Shown here: piece by piece, positions 1 to 10,186 of the stretch
How positions within the stretch are numbered: position 1 is the first letter of the stretch
Layout of the letters: the number at the start of each line of letters is the position of its first letter
Assembly (NCBI GenBank): GCA_013420905.1
Contig: JAAXNY010000001.1
Location: forward strand, 868,001 to 932,000
Length of the DNA stretch: 64,000 bases
From: Collybia mongolica
Taxonomy: Eukaryota > Basidiomycota > Agaricomycetes > Agaricales > Clitocybaceae
Reading direction: 5' to 3'
Translations under genes and position numbers: made by a program
The notes under the pieces: model-generated
Told to the model about the DNA's origin: nothing
Databases searched by the model: none
The model's input: the letters and a program-made list of their open reading frames with translations, nothing else

Positions 1-2
1 GT

Positions 3-341
3 GATGACAAGGCCTGCAGCTACAATGCCAACAGCAGCAGCAGCAGCAGCCGTACCAACAATGGTGTGATGATGATGACAAAGGACGGCAACAAGAACAA
101 GGACAAAGCCAATGACCACCACCATGAGGACAATGAAGACAACAACGACTAAGAACAATGGAGACAACAGCCAGAAAAACAGCCTGCGCTGGACCATGCC
201 AGTGCCACTGCCACTGCTACCCAGGCCACTGACAATGCCGTGGGGGTGCATCCTGCACCACCTGGTGCCAAAAGCAATGGCAACAATGGCAATGAGGACA
301 GCAGGGGCAGCAGGGGCAGCAGGGGCCCCCACCCATACTAG
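3..341 (+). pseudogene. 3' fragment of a low-complexity Asn/Asp/Ser-rich gene
   Basis: One frame is open from the window edge to TAG at 339-341, except for an in-frame TAA at 150-152. The translation begins with a poly-Ser run from a short AGC triplet repeat near 30-50. It continues with Asn/Lys/Asp-rich and His/Glu/Asp-rich stretches and ends with three SRG repeats before PHPY. I recognise no domain. The start lies outside the window and the premature stop suggests a decayed gene, perhaps a transposon accessory ORF. The alternative is a chance open frame in triplet-rich DNA. Confidence 0.35.
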
Positions 342-447
342 ATTAAGTATTTACAATCATGTAGTCTTCATTATTAATATATCATTTTTATTATCAATCT
401 TATTAGCAAGTATTATAATAGTAAAAGAAAGTGAGTAAGTCCACATG

Positions 448-505
448 AGTCCAATCTATAAATAGGTATGTTGGATAAATACTGTGGGTGTACCAGAAGT
501 CTATA
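448..505 (+). repeat. 58-bp direct repeat, left copy
   Basis: Nearly identical to 2949-3006, with differences only around a TATG/TACA step. The pair brackets the R1 copy at 506-2948. The same sequence occurs once, without interruption, near 51085 in another R2 copy. So R1 lies inside R2 here, and the 58 bp were duplicated. Bases 342-447 show nothing recognisable. Confidence 0.7.
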
Positions 506-2948
506 CTACAAGTCCTTATGTTTACATAAGTAACTCATTCATCCTCCTGGGTTTGTGGGGAGAATTCAGCATACCCAACAAGATCCAGTGTTGTTTTTCC
601 CATGGTTAGTAATTTTGAAGTGTTCCGAGAATTCATTAGAACATGATCAGTAAACATTTTGAAGTACATCAGTAACGCTTTGTAGTCGTGGAAATATTTT
701 TCTAACTGTGGGAATCAATATTAGCCGACGCGCGGATTTTGAGCAAAAAAGGCAACTGCTAATTACATAAGCTGCATTCAATACTATAATTTCGAGTTAA
801 TTGGTCTTATGTTGGGATATCTCAAGAATTAATTAATAATTGTCCACTGCATAATCATGCTTACATTTGTCAATTATGCTGTTAGAGCTAACAGCGTAGT
901 TGACAAACGTAAGCACGATTACAAGAGGCTTCTTCCGCTTTGGGTCAAACTTTTCCCACAATACAAAACATTGCATATCTCAACAATGACAAGACCTATG
1001 GATGTAATTTAAATTGCTACTACTAGACATGGTGAGGGGCTACCCAATGTAGATATTTATATGTATTTGTATTTGTTTGTACACCTTCAAACATCATGAT
1101 CAAAAGCAGCTCTCTCACTATAAGCATGTTACAAATGAATATCAAGTTTGTATATGACTTTGCCACAGCTAGCCAAACAAACAATACCATCAAAGTTCCC
1201 ACAATATAAATCATTGCATATCTCAACAACAACAAGGCCTATGGATATAATTTAAATTGCTAGTGTTAGATATGGTGAAGTAGTACCTCATGTATATGTT
1301 TGTAAGTGTTTGTATTTGTTTTTATTTTTCTAAACCCCATCAACAACAATTTTCTTGCTACATATTACAAATGAATACTGTCTGTATATCACTTCATCAC
1401 ATCTGGTCAAACAATCAATATTAATGAAGTTCCCACAATTTAGATGATGCATATCTCAGCAAATACAAGGCTAACAGACACAATTGAAATTGCTACTACT
1501 CCTAGACCTATGGAGGGGGTACACCAGGAAATGTATATTTATATTTGTTTATACCTTTCCAAATTTGATTATAATCTCTTGTTATATCTGTTTTAATATC
1601 ACATTTATATATTACTTGGCCATAAGCATAGCCAAACAAGTCAATGTGGATGCTCCTGGAATCTATAATGCTCAATATTTTGACAATGGCTAGCTATATG
1701 AGTATGGTTAAATATAGTATGTGATAATACAACAAAAAACACTTAACAGACATATGTACATGTGTTTGAAGTTTGTCTTTGATGATGATATTTCTATTTT
1801 TAGCATATCTGATAAGTTTTTGATTAACCCAGGATGCAAGGCTAGAAATAAAATGTTAAATGTTGAATGGTTGGTATACATTTCAATACCATGGGAACTT
1901 GTTTCTATTATTACGAGTTCTTTATCAACCTAGGTTTCGGGCAAAAAATTGATTGATTGATTGATTGATTGTTTACAAGTTCTTTATCAACCCAGTTTTC
2001 AGGCAAAAAGTTGATTCATTCATTCATTCATTGATTCATATTTCAACACCGTGGGAAAATATTGCCATAATGGGATTTTTCTTCTCTTATAGCTTTTTAC
2101 AGCATTTCTCCACATATACAAAGTATTGTGACATAATTTGCATGTATTTGGGATGCTTACATAATGCCTTTGATGATGCCATCAAAAGTATGCATATCTA
2201 ATATTTCAGAGTGTTGTGTTTCAAAATTTATTTTGTGTTTTTCTCCATAACCAGTAAAGCTATTAACTTTGTTTTTATATGTTTGGAATGTATAAACATG
2301 GCTCTACAATTTCCTTGTTGAGCATATTTTTCCCACAGTCCATTTTGAGTGAAATTTTAGAAATGTCCAGATTCAGCTAGTTTTGAAGGTCTGTGTGTTA
2401 TGTCAGGGGTGAACAAACATCTTATAACAACAATGACCCTTACCAAACATGACCCTTGTGGGAAATTACACTAAACATTGGAATAATCAACAACTACTAC
2501 TATATTTACCTGAAATACAAATTAGATTGATTTCTCTATTTATTGGCACATGTCACATGATCTATTCCACCATATAAGTATACCAAATACATGACAACAA
2601 TCTGAATGCTTATTAGTGTCCATGATCCTGGGAATAGTTAGTTCTGATGGTTTGTGTTTTCTCCATAACCAGGCAAGCTATGGCATTGGGTTTTGTGCAC
2701 AGGTATTGCTTGTTTACTTGGTAACATTTTCCCATGGTCACATGACCTCTATAAACTATCATCTACATTGTTTCTAGTCATTTACAACTTCCTGAATGTG
2801 GAATGGAGCCACACAGTGTGTTGGCCCACTCCACCCAAGTAGGCATTTGGATCAATATTACTTCCTTAGTGATTTAACTGTTTGGTATATTCTTTGTTTA
2901 TTAATTGTCTTAAAATTTAAACAATTAGTTTAAGTTTCACAATTGGGT
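506..2948 (+). repeat. R1 interspersed repeat, copy a, with distal part
   Basis: AT-rich non-coding DNA with no convincing ORF. It begins with a degenerate form of the R1 end hairpin (about 509-540). It contains a 70-bp palindrome (852-921) and GATT/ATTC tetranucleotide runs near 1950-1970 and 2012-2035. It matches 19436-20679 in direct orientation, 34546-37748 inverted, and pieces at 40630-40853, 41786-42030, 47970-48297 and 50234-50640. The distal part (about 2220-2860) matches 23641-24250, which overlaps the 3' end of the CxC5-type gene. R1 may therefore derive from the non-coding parts of a larger DNA transposon. Confidence 0.75.
852..921. repeat. 70-bp near-perfect palindrome in R1
   Basis: The left arm TAATCATGCTTAC pairs with the right arm GTAAGCACGATTA. 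The whole 70 bp reads almost identically on both strands around a central CTGTTAGAGCTAACAG. The same palindrome recurs at 37338-37407 in another R1 copy. R1 copy b near 19775 lacks most of it. It can form a long cruciform or hairpin. Confidence 0.9.
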
Positions 2949-3377
2949 AGTCCAATCTATAAATAGGTACATTGGATAAATACTGTGGGTGTACCAGAAG
3001 TCTATATCAGCCTACTAGAGCTGTGCAGACAGTACAGGGGTAAAGTATTAGCAAGAAGTAAACTAATATTTGTAAAAGGAATAAAAACATGTCACAAGGT
3101 AGATAGAATTACATCAAGGTAGTCTCAAGGTATACAGCAGCATATAGGTTTATATATAATAAAGCAAGGTATATCTGAGCAACTAGATGTGGGGCACATA
3201 TGCACTCACCTTACACACATCTGGTTTGGGCACAGGGGTGATTGGCACTACTTGGTCTAGACAGCACATCCAGGGATGGTTCTACCATATGGAATATACC
3301 ACTGCACCATCCATGTCCACCATGCTAGCTGCTCACTAGCAGATGTGGTCAGGCAGTCACTGGTAATATGACAGGTG
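2949..3377 (+). repeat. R2 interspersed repeat, copy a, left part
   Basis: Starts with the right copy of the 58-bp direct repeat (2949-3006). It matches 51061-51580 and, at its right end, the segment near 21205-21240. No ORF is supported. Copia A interrupts it after AGGTG (3373-3377), and it resumes at 9033 with a second AGGTG. Confidence 0.75.
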
Positions 3378-3766
3378 TTTTAGAATAGGAAGGTGCAGGG
3401 ATGTCTGTGACAGCCAACAGCTGAAGTCCGAAGTAAGTAACTGGTTTATTGATCAAATAGAAGCTGTACTAACCTGAAGTCCGAAGTAAGTAACTGGGGA
3501 CTTCAGGACTATCTACTCTCCTATATATATGTGCTAGAACAATAAGGAGAGTAAAGACAATAAGAACAATAAGAAGATGATAAGGATCTGATCATCTGGT
3601 ATGATAGTGATCAGCATCTGGTCATCTGGTCAGATGCCAAGAGATCAAGAACAATAGAGACAATAGTCACCAGACCATGATAACCATCTGATAAGGATCA
3701 GGTGGATCAGGGGTGACAGAAACAGCATAAGGCTGTGTATGGAGATGCATGTGGTCAGTTCTAACA
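3378..3766 (-). repeat. 3' LTR of Copia A
   Basis: 389 bp, identical in length to the 5' LTR. In element orientation it begins TGTTAG and ends CTAAAA. It holds two copies of a CTGAAGTCCGAAGTAAGTAA-type repeat and a hairpin at 3473-3507 (10-bp stem, 15-nt loop). A G-rich polypurine tract (about 3767-3780 on the complement) lies immediately inside. Confidence 0.95.
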
Positions 3767-3855
3767 CACCCCCCTGATCTGATGCATCTCTAAACTAGAA
3801 AAGTATGCAAAAAGAATAACTACCTAATGAAACAATAGAAAGAAAATCATTTGCT

Positions 3856-6800
3856 TTATGGTGCAATGCCCATCATTTCTCTGCAGAACTTCACTTTTGC
3901 AAGGGGAAGTGCTTTGGTCAGGATGTCAGCAACCTGTGCAGTACCAGGAATGTGGTGGGTGACAATGACTCCATTCTCAACCTGATCTCTAAGCCAGAAG
4001 AAGCGGAGATCAAGCTGCTTCATGCGCCCATGGTGCTCTGGATTCTTGGTAACACTCAGGGCAGACAAGTTGTCAATCATCAAAGGTGATGACACTTTGA
4101 CTGTATATCCCATTTCATGCATCAAATTTCGCATCCAGAGAATCTCCTTGCCAGCTTCAACAGCAGCAACATATTCTGCTTCAGTTGTGGAAAGGGTCAC
4201 AAATGTCTGCAGTTTGCTGCTCCAGCCAATAGCTCCTCCACCCAAGATAGTCACATAGCCACCAGTGGAGCGTCCAGTATCTGGGCAATCAGCATGGGAA
4301 GCATCGCAGTAGGAGGTGAACTCCAGGGGTAGACCATTAGCCTTGTACTGCAGCTTGTAATCCATTGTGCCTTTGCAATATCTGAGCATGTGCTTTGCAG
4401 CTGCCCAGTGTTTGGGGCCAGGATTGGAGTTAAAACGAGCAAGCTTGGATACACCAGCTGCCATATCAGCCCGAGTCATTCCTACAAGGTATTGGAGTGA
4501 ACCAACTAGGCTGAGGTAGGGCACATTTTGCATTTCCTCAATTTCTGCATCGGTTTTCGGGCACATGTCCTTGCTGGGCACAATACCAGGAGGATGGCGT
4601 GCTGACAGAGTTGCAGGTTGTCATATCATACCTCTCAAGCATATCAACAATGTATTGACGCTGAGAGAGTGCAATAGAGCGTTTGGCACGATCCCTAATG
4701 ACTTCTACACCAAGCAAGAACTGAGTGGGGCCAAGATCACGAAGTTTGAAATGCTGAGAGAGCTCTTTGATGGTCCTGTCAATGGCAGCATTGGATTTCG
4801 AAGCAAGTGTAATGTCATCAATGTAAATGGGGACAATGATCTTGACCTCTCCCTTGACATACAGGTAGATAGAGCGGTCAGATTCAAGGCGTTTGAATCC
4901 CATTCCACTGAGAGTGGTGTGTAGCTTCTTGTTCCATTGCCTGGCAGCTTGCTTTAAGCCATAAAGCGACTTTTTGAGCTTGAGCACCTTGCCACCAAAG
5001 TCATAGCCCTCAGGAGGACGCATATAGATGTCCTCTTCAAGATCACCATTGGGAAAAGCAGAGGTGATATCCACTGCTCTCAACTCCATGTCCTCAATAC
5101 CAGCAATTGCAAGAATGAGCCTAAGAGCTGCAGGGCGGAAAGTTGGTGCAAAGACCTCATTGTAGTCAATTCCAGGACGTTGTCCACAGCCCTTGGCCAC
5201 CAGTCTGCCCTTATATCGCTCCAATGTGCCATCTGAGTTGCGCTTGACCTTGAACACCCAACCTGATCCAATTGCCTTTTTGCCTTCAGGGAGATCAACA
5301 ACATCCCAGGTGTTGTTATTGACCAGGGAGTCAATCTCCTCATCAGCTGCAGCCTGCCACTTGTCTGCATCCTTGGATTTCATTGCCATTTTCCAAGTCC
5401 TAGGATCTGGACCAGGTCCAGTAGCAGCACCAGCAAAGTGAATGTCCTGGTAGCCATCCTCATCAAGTTCTCCAAGTGTGAAGTTGACCTCCTCATCACT
5501 GTCTTCAGGAATGGCAGGAGAGTCCCTTGAGACAACCCACCATGATCCTGGGGGCCTTACAGACCGAGCTGACCTTCTCAATGGTTCAGATTCATCAAGG
5601 TCAGGATCATAATCATTGCCTGGAAGTGGGTAGTTTGCAGGATTGATAGGAGGGACATTCACAGTGTGCTGGAGGCGAGGAGGATTGTGATTTTGAGAGG
5701 AGCTAGATGGAGCTGATGAGGGCTGGTGAGAGCGTGCACGAGTGCGTGCTGGAGAGGCATTGGAGGGGGCATTGCGAGGAGCACGACCACGTGGTCGGAC
5801 AGGAGCAGCAGGGGCAGGGGCAGGAGCAGGAGCATTCTCATGTTTAATGGTAGCATTTGGCTTTGGAGCAAGATTTGGCATATCTGCAGATTCATCATCA
5901 TCCCCCCCAAAATCAGGTCCAGAGCCTGATTCCAAGCCTTCATCACCCTCAGCTGGCTTGACCTTAAGGTTAACAATGGGGTGGGGTGGAGGAGGGGCAC
6001 TAGTGCGAAGTGGTTGCCTTAAACCAGGAAAGTAGCGCTCATCAAATTCAGCTCTCTCAGAAATAATGGTCTTCTTGGTGGTAGGATTGTAAAACAACCA
6101 TCCCTTGTACCCAGCAGGATACCCAATGAATACACACTTTTCCATGTGGGACTGCAATGATTTGCGCTTATCCCTCTGAATGTACACATATGCAGTGCAC
6201 CCCCAGACTCTGAGGTGTCCAACATCAGCCTTGGTACCATACCAACCAACATGTGGTGTCTGTGGTGCAGCAGAGGTAGGAATGCGATTCCAGACATGTA
6301 TGTGTGCAGCCAGACAATGCTCCCAAAATGATGCAGGCAGGTGGGACTCAGTAAGCATAGCAGTAATGTCATCTGCCATGGTCCTGTTGGCTCGCTCAGC
6401 AACACCATTCTGCTGTGGTCTGTTGCGAGTAGTGTGCCTTCTCTCAATGCCACACAGGTCTGTGAATTTAATGAACTCATTGGACATGTACTCTCCCCCC
6501 TTGTCATCCTGCATGGCCTTGATCTTCTTGTCTTTGAAGTGGTTCTCTGCATGAGCTTTAAAGACTTGGAATGCATATAGAGCCTGGCTTTTCCGCTTCA
6601 GTGGCACAGAAGCCTTGAAATCAGTGCAGTCATCAATGAATGTCATCCAGTAGAGTGAACCAGCATGGGATTTGACTGGTAAAGGCCCATGCAGATCAGT
6701 GTGAATGAGTTCCAGAGGCTCCTTTGCACGATGCCCAGTAGAGGGAAAGGGATTAGACTTCATTTTGCCTGCAAGGCAAGGTTCACAAATGGGATCTGGC

Positions 6801-8248
6801 TTCTGAGATGAGTTGACATCCATTCCTGTTACCAATTGCTCTCTGACCATTCTGCGCACATCTGCATAATTATGGTGTGCAAGGCGTCGATGCCACAGGG
6901 AGAAGTCAAGGGGCAGGGTGGAAGCGAGATTTGCATACTCCGAAATGGGTTCCACTGTTCCATCCAAGTGTGCACAGTTATTTGCATTAATGGAAGCACA
7001 GAACAAGTTGGTGTTGTCCTTCCTCAATCTGAACCACAAAGCCTGATTATCAACAAAGATGTTGAAGCCTTTGACTCTTGTTAAATATAGGATTGAGAGG
7101 AGGTTATTTCGGAGTTGGGGTACATGCAGGACTCTGGTAAACTCTACAGATTGAAGATTCTTTCCTCTTACAACTGGGTTGAAGACCACAGTGCCCACTC
7201 CAGCTGAATAAATGATGCTGTTGTCTGCTAGCTTGATTGGGACGCGATGGGGGGCATAATTTCGGACCCAATGGCGATGGGGGGTCATATGAGAAGTGGC
7301 CCCTGAGTCTGCAAGCCAATTGAAGTCAGCATCAAGCTGGAGTGGAGTGGAAAGATCAGAATGATCAGGGAGACGAGTACTTGCATTGCCAGCAAATTCT
7401 ACTTTGGGGTCATCATCATTGGAAGTGTCCTTGTGCTCCTGTGCCTTATTAGCACCCTCATTTCGCTTTCTCTGCCTGGGCTTGTTGTTGCCAGTAGTCT
7501 GCTGCTTGGCATTGTCTCTGGCCCTCTTCTGTGCAGCTTCAAATGCAAAGCACTTGGCCATAATGTGGCCAGTCTTGCCACAGAAGTCACAAGAGAGCTT
7601 TGGAGTGCTGGCAGCCATTGCTAGCTGGTCAGAAGCCCGACGACGACGAGAGGTCTCCTCTGTGACAAAGGCTTGATGCACTGTAGCCTTGTCCAGTGTG
7701 TCCTTCATCAAGAGTGTGGAGACAAAAGCACTGTAGTCCTCTGGAAGGGCTCTGATCAAAGCCATAGAAGCGAGCTCAGCATCCAGTTCAGCTAGAGTAA
7801 AGCTGGCAGGGCGCAAATTTTGAATGGTGGAGATGGATTCCTCAACTCTGTTCATCAAACTCTGCAAGGATTCCTCCTCTTGCTTCCTGATAGAGAACAA
7901 ATCGTCATAGGCATTGAATCTGGTGCCCGGACGCCTCTGCATGTGCACAGCTTCAAGGGCAGTCCACATCTTGATGGGATCATCAGTGATCTTGTTGAAA
8001 TGGATCTTCTGAGATGGCTCCACCATTAAGAATATGTGACCAGCAGCTTTGTCTGATTTCTGAAGATAGGCATCAACAGCAGTGAGCTGCTCCAGAGTGG
8101 GAGGTGAGGACAGAGTAGGCTGTTTAGATGAGCCATCTACAATCCTCCAGAGGCCTTGGGAGCGAAGCCAGGCAGCCATATCACCAGCCCATGAAGTGTA
8201 GTTGTAGTCATTGAGGAGAGGAAAGGTGGGTTTAGTGAGGGAAGACAT
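3856..8248 (-). pseudogene. Copia A gag-pol polyprotein with a +1 frameshift before RNase H
   Basis: The main ORF (8248-4538, 1236 codons) holds, in order: Gag with a CCHC knuckle (residues 220-233, CDFCGKTGHIMAKC), protease active site DSGA (314-317), a GAG-pre-integrase HHCC motif (about 453-491), an integrase DDE core (D518, D581/582 region, E618) and RT with the YIDD box (about 1142-1145). The RNase H domain is in a separate overlapping ORF (4581-3856, 241 codons) one frame ahead. Around 4580-4600 the coding sequence seems to have lost two bases relative to the usual TPLPPG motif. The same lesion is in copy B. A programmed frameshift is possible but no known slippery heptamer is visible. 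Confidence 0.93.
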
Positions 8249-8626
8249 TGAAAAAAGCGAAATTTGGAGATGGGATAGAGACTCTGAGCAGGGTTTATAT
8301 CAACCAGGAATACAACCAAGGTCCTTTGTAACAACAAAAGGCAGGGTTCCACAGCTGAGCCTTCAGGAGTGTGTGCAGGAAGTGAGTGCTGAGAGTATTC
8401 TACTGTAACTAATAAGCAATCCCAATTGTAGCACCTCCAGGAGCACCAGGATGATTACTGGGTTATTTCCTAGGTAGGATGAAAACCAACCCACTGAAGA
8501 GTATGGTCCCAAAAGTTGGATGCCCTTGTAACTAGAGGGGGAGCACAACACTATAAAGGCAAAAATGCGAAACAGAGACTGTATATAGGCAGCAATGGAG
8601 TGGATACTTGAACTAGAGCTGTTAGA

Positions 8627-8643
8627 GCGCGGGGCCCATAACC
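8627..8643 (-). other. Primer binding site of Copia A (initiator tRNA-Met anticodon arm)
   Basis: In element orientation GGTTATGGGCCCCGCGC directly abuts the 5' LTR. It is complementary to the anticodon stem-loop of eukaryotic initiator tRNA-Met, whose loop is CAU in GGGCCCAUAACC. This is priming on a half tRNA, as known for Drosophila copia, not on the tRNA 3' end. Confidence 0.85.
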
Positions 8644-9032
8644 TTTTAGAATAGGAAGGTGCAGGGATGTCTGTGACAGCCAACAGCTGAAGTCCGAAGT
8701 AAGTAACTTGTTTATTGATCAAATAGAAGCTGTACTAACCTGAAGTCCGAAGTAAGTAACTGGGGACTTCAGGACTATCTACTCTCCTATATATATGTGC
8801 TAGAACAATAAGGAGAGTAAAGACAATAAGAACAATAAGAAGATGATAAGGATCTGATCATCTGGTATGATAGTGATCAGCATCTGGTCATCTGGTCAGA
8901 TGCCAAGAGATCAAGAACAATAGAGACAATAGTCACCAGACCATGATAACCATCTGATAAGGATCAGGTGGATCAGGGGTGACAGAAACAGCATAAGGCT
9001 GTGTATGGAGATGCATGTGGTCAGTTCTAACA
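8644..9032 (-). repeat. 5' LTR of Copia A
   Basis: 389 bp. In element orientation it has a TATA-like ATATATATAGG, then the conserved hairpin (8739-8773), then an AATAAA polyadenylation signal. It matches the 5' LTR of copy B more closely than its own 3' LTR. Confidence 0.95.
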
Positions 9033-9881
9033 AGGTGCCTCTGTAGTTCTTGCTGCAGCTCTTATTGTTGTGATTTTGCAGTTGTTATTTTCACTGAGAG
9101 GGGTGGGTATGAGAGAGGGTGGTGGTATCCATGGCAGTGGGACCTGGCATTGTACTTGGCAGTATTGTGCACAATCATATGGCAGGGAGGTGATGGGTGG
9201 GGCAGCTGGGAATGTAGTGGTGGAGGTTGACAACAAGGCTGACAGGTGATGTAGTACCTATCAACAATATTCAGCCATTGCCAGTAATGGCCAAGAGTAG
9301 GCAGCAGGAGTCATTATAAAAACAAGCACCTTAGACTTACCAAATGGTTAATCTGCATGCTTTATACACATAACATGTAACCTTGAGGCCTTGTATTTGA
9401 CTCTCCAAAATATTGCATTTTTGTGCATCAAATAAGCAATGGTAACTATGATTAAGTAAGCAATCTAGACAGTCTGCATGGACTTCATGAGGAGTTGTTC
9501 CAAACTGGGTCTGAGCATCCAAGTAACAGTGTGGATTTATGGACTTAGCTTTGACTTGGCTCAGATGCAGACTGCCAATTAAGCAGGGCTCCCTGCCAAA
9601 CAGGGTCTGAGCTCAGACTGTAGACACCTGCATTTGTCTGTGTGGTCTGTGTGGCCCATATAGCTCAGCATAAAGTCCCCAGAGAAGCTACTGAGTTGGT
9701 TGTATATTTCGAATATACAAATATGGATCTACATTTCCAAGTTTGTTAATTTTTTCACATAGTCCATCTCTGAGAGTCTCAGTCCCTACTTTACCAGCTG
9801 ACTTGTTTTTAAGGGAAGTGCCTAGATATGTATGGTTACGTTTTGTTGTTGGATATTTGTATAGGATCTATAAACACCAAC
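9033..9881. repeat. R2 copy a, right part, then unassigned DNA
   Basis: 9033-9330 continues R2 after the Copia A insertion and aligns with 21238-21540. From about 9331 to 9881 I see no gene, repeat or structure. The open frames there are short and lack motifs. Confidence 0.6.
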
Positions 9882-10099
9882 TGTTGGAATAGAGTGATCC
9901 GGCATTCACATGACATGTAAAATCACATGGACATATAAAGTTTTGCATTTGTTTTTCTAACGGACTCACATATGATTTATTATTTCTATAGGAGTTATAT
10001 TATTTATGTATTTATACGAATGATTATGTACATTATTTTACTATCTCAATTCACTCTTTTATTTCTCGCTCTTTCCTTCCCTTGCTGCTAAGTTCAACA
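9882..10099 (+). repeat. 5' LTR of Copia C
   Basis: 218 bp bounded by the inverted pair TGTTG and CAACA. The primer binding site starts at the next base. Only one LTR of this family is seen, so its length rests on the terminal inverted repeat and the adjacent primer site. Confidence 0.8.
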
Positions 10100-10116
10100 G
10101 GTTATGGGCCCCGGCC
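10100..10116 (+). other. Primer binding site of Copia C
   Basis: GGTTATGGGCCCCGGCC follows the LTR without a gap. It is complementary to the initiator tRNA-Met anticodon arm, the same class of site as in the unrelated Copia A/B family. Confidence 0.82.
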
Positions 10117-10186
10117 TTAATCATCTTGAACATCATTACCACGTCCATACGTCATCCATCAAACCCTGATCAAGTTGTTACGGACC

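Larger units (their letters stand above)
3378..9032 (-). mobile_element. Ty1/copia retrotransposon A, full length with 5-bp TSD
   Basis: A complete 5655-bp LTR retrotransposon on the minus strand. Two 389-bp LTRs (3378-3766 and 8644-9032) differ at very few positions, for example G versus T near 3443 and its counterpart in the other LTR. The target-site duplication is AGGTG (3373-3377 and 9033-9037). The internal region carries gag-pol in the order Gag, protease, integrase, RT, RNase H, which is diagnostic of Copia. It is almost identical to copy B in the opposite orientation. Near-identical LTRs and a perfect TSD point to recent insertion. Autonomous transposition is doubtful because pol carries a frameshift. 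Confidence 0.97.

Noticed and set aside
1..60. CAG triplet run as a CRISPR-like or functional repeat
   Set aside because: It is a short microsatellite within a Ser-coding stretch.
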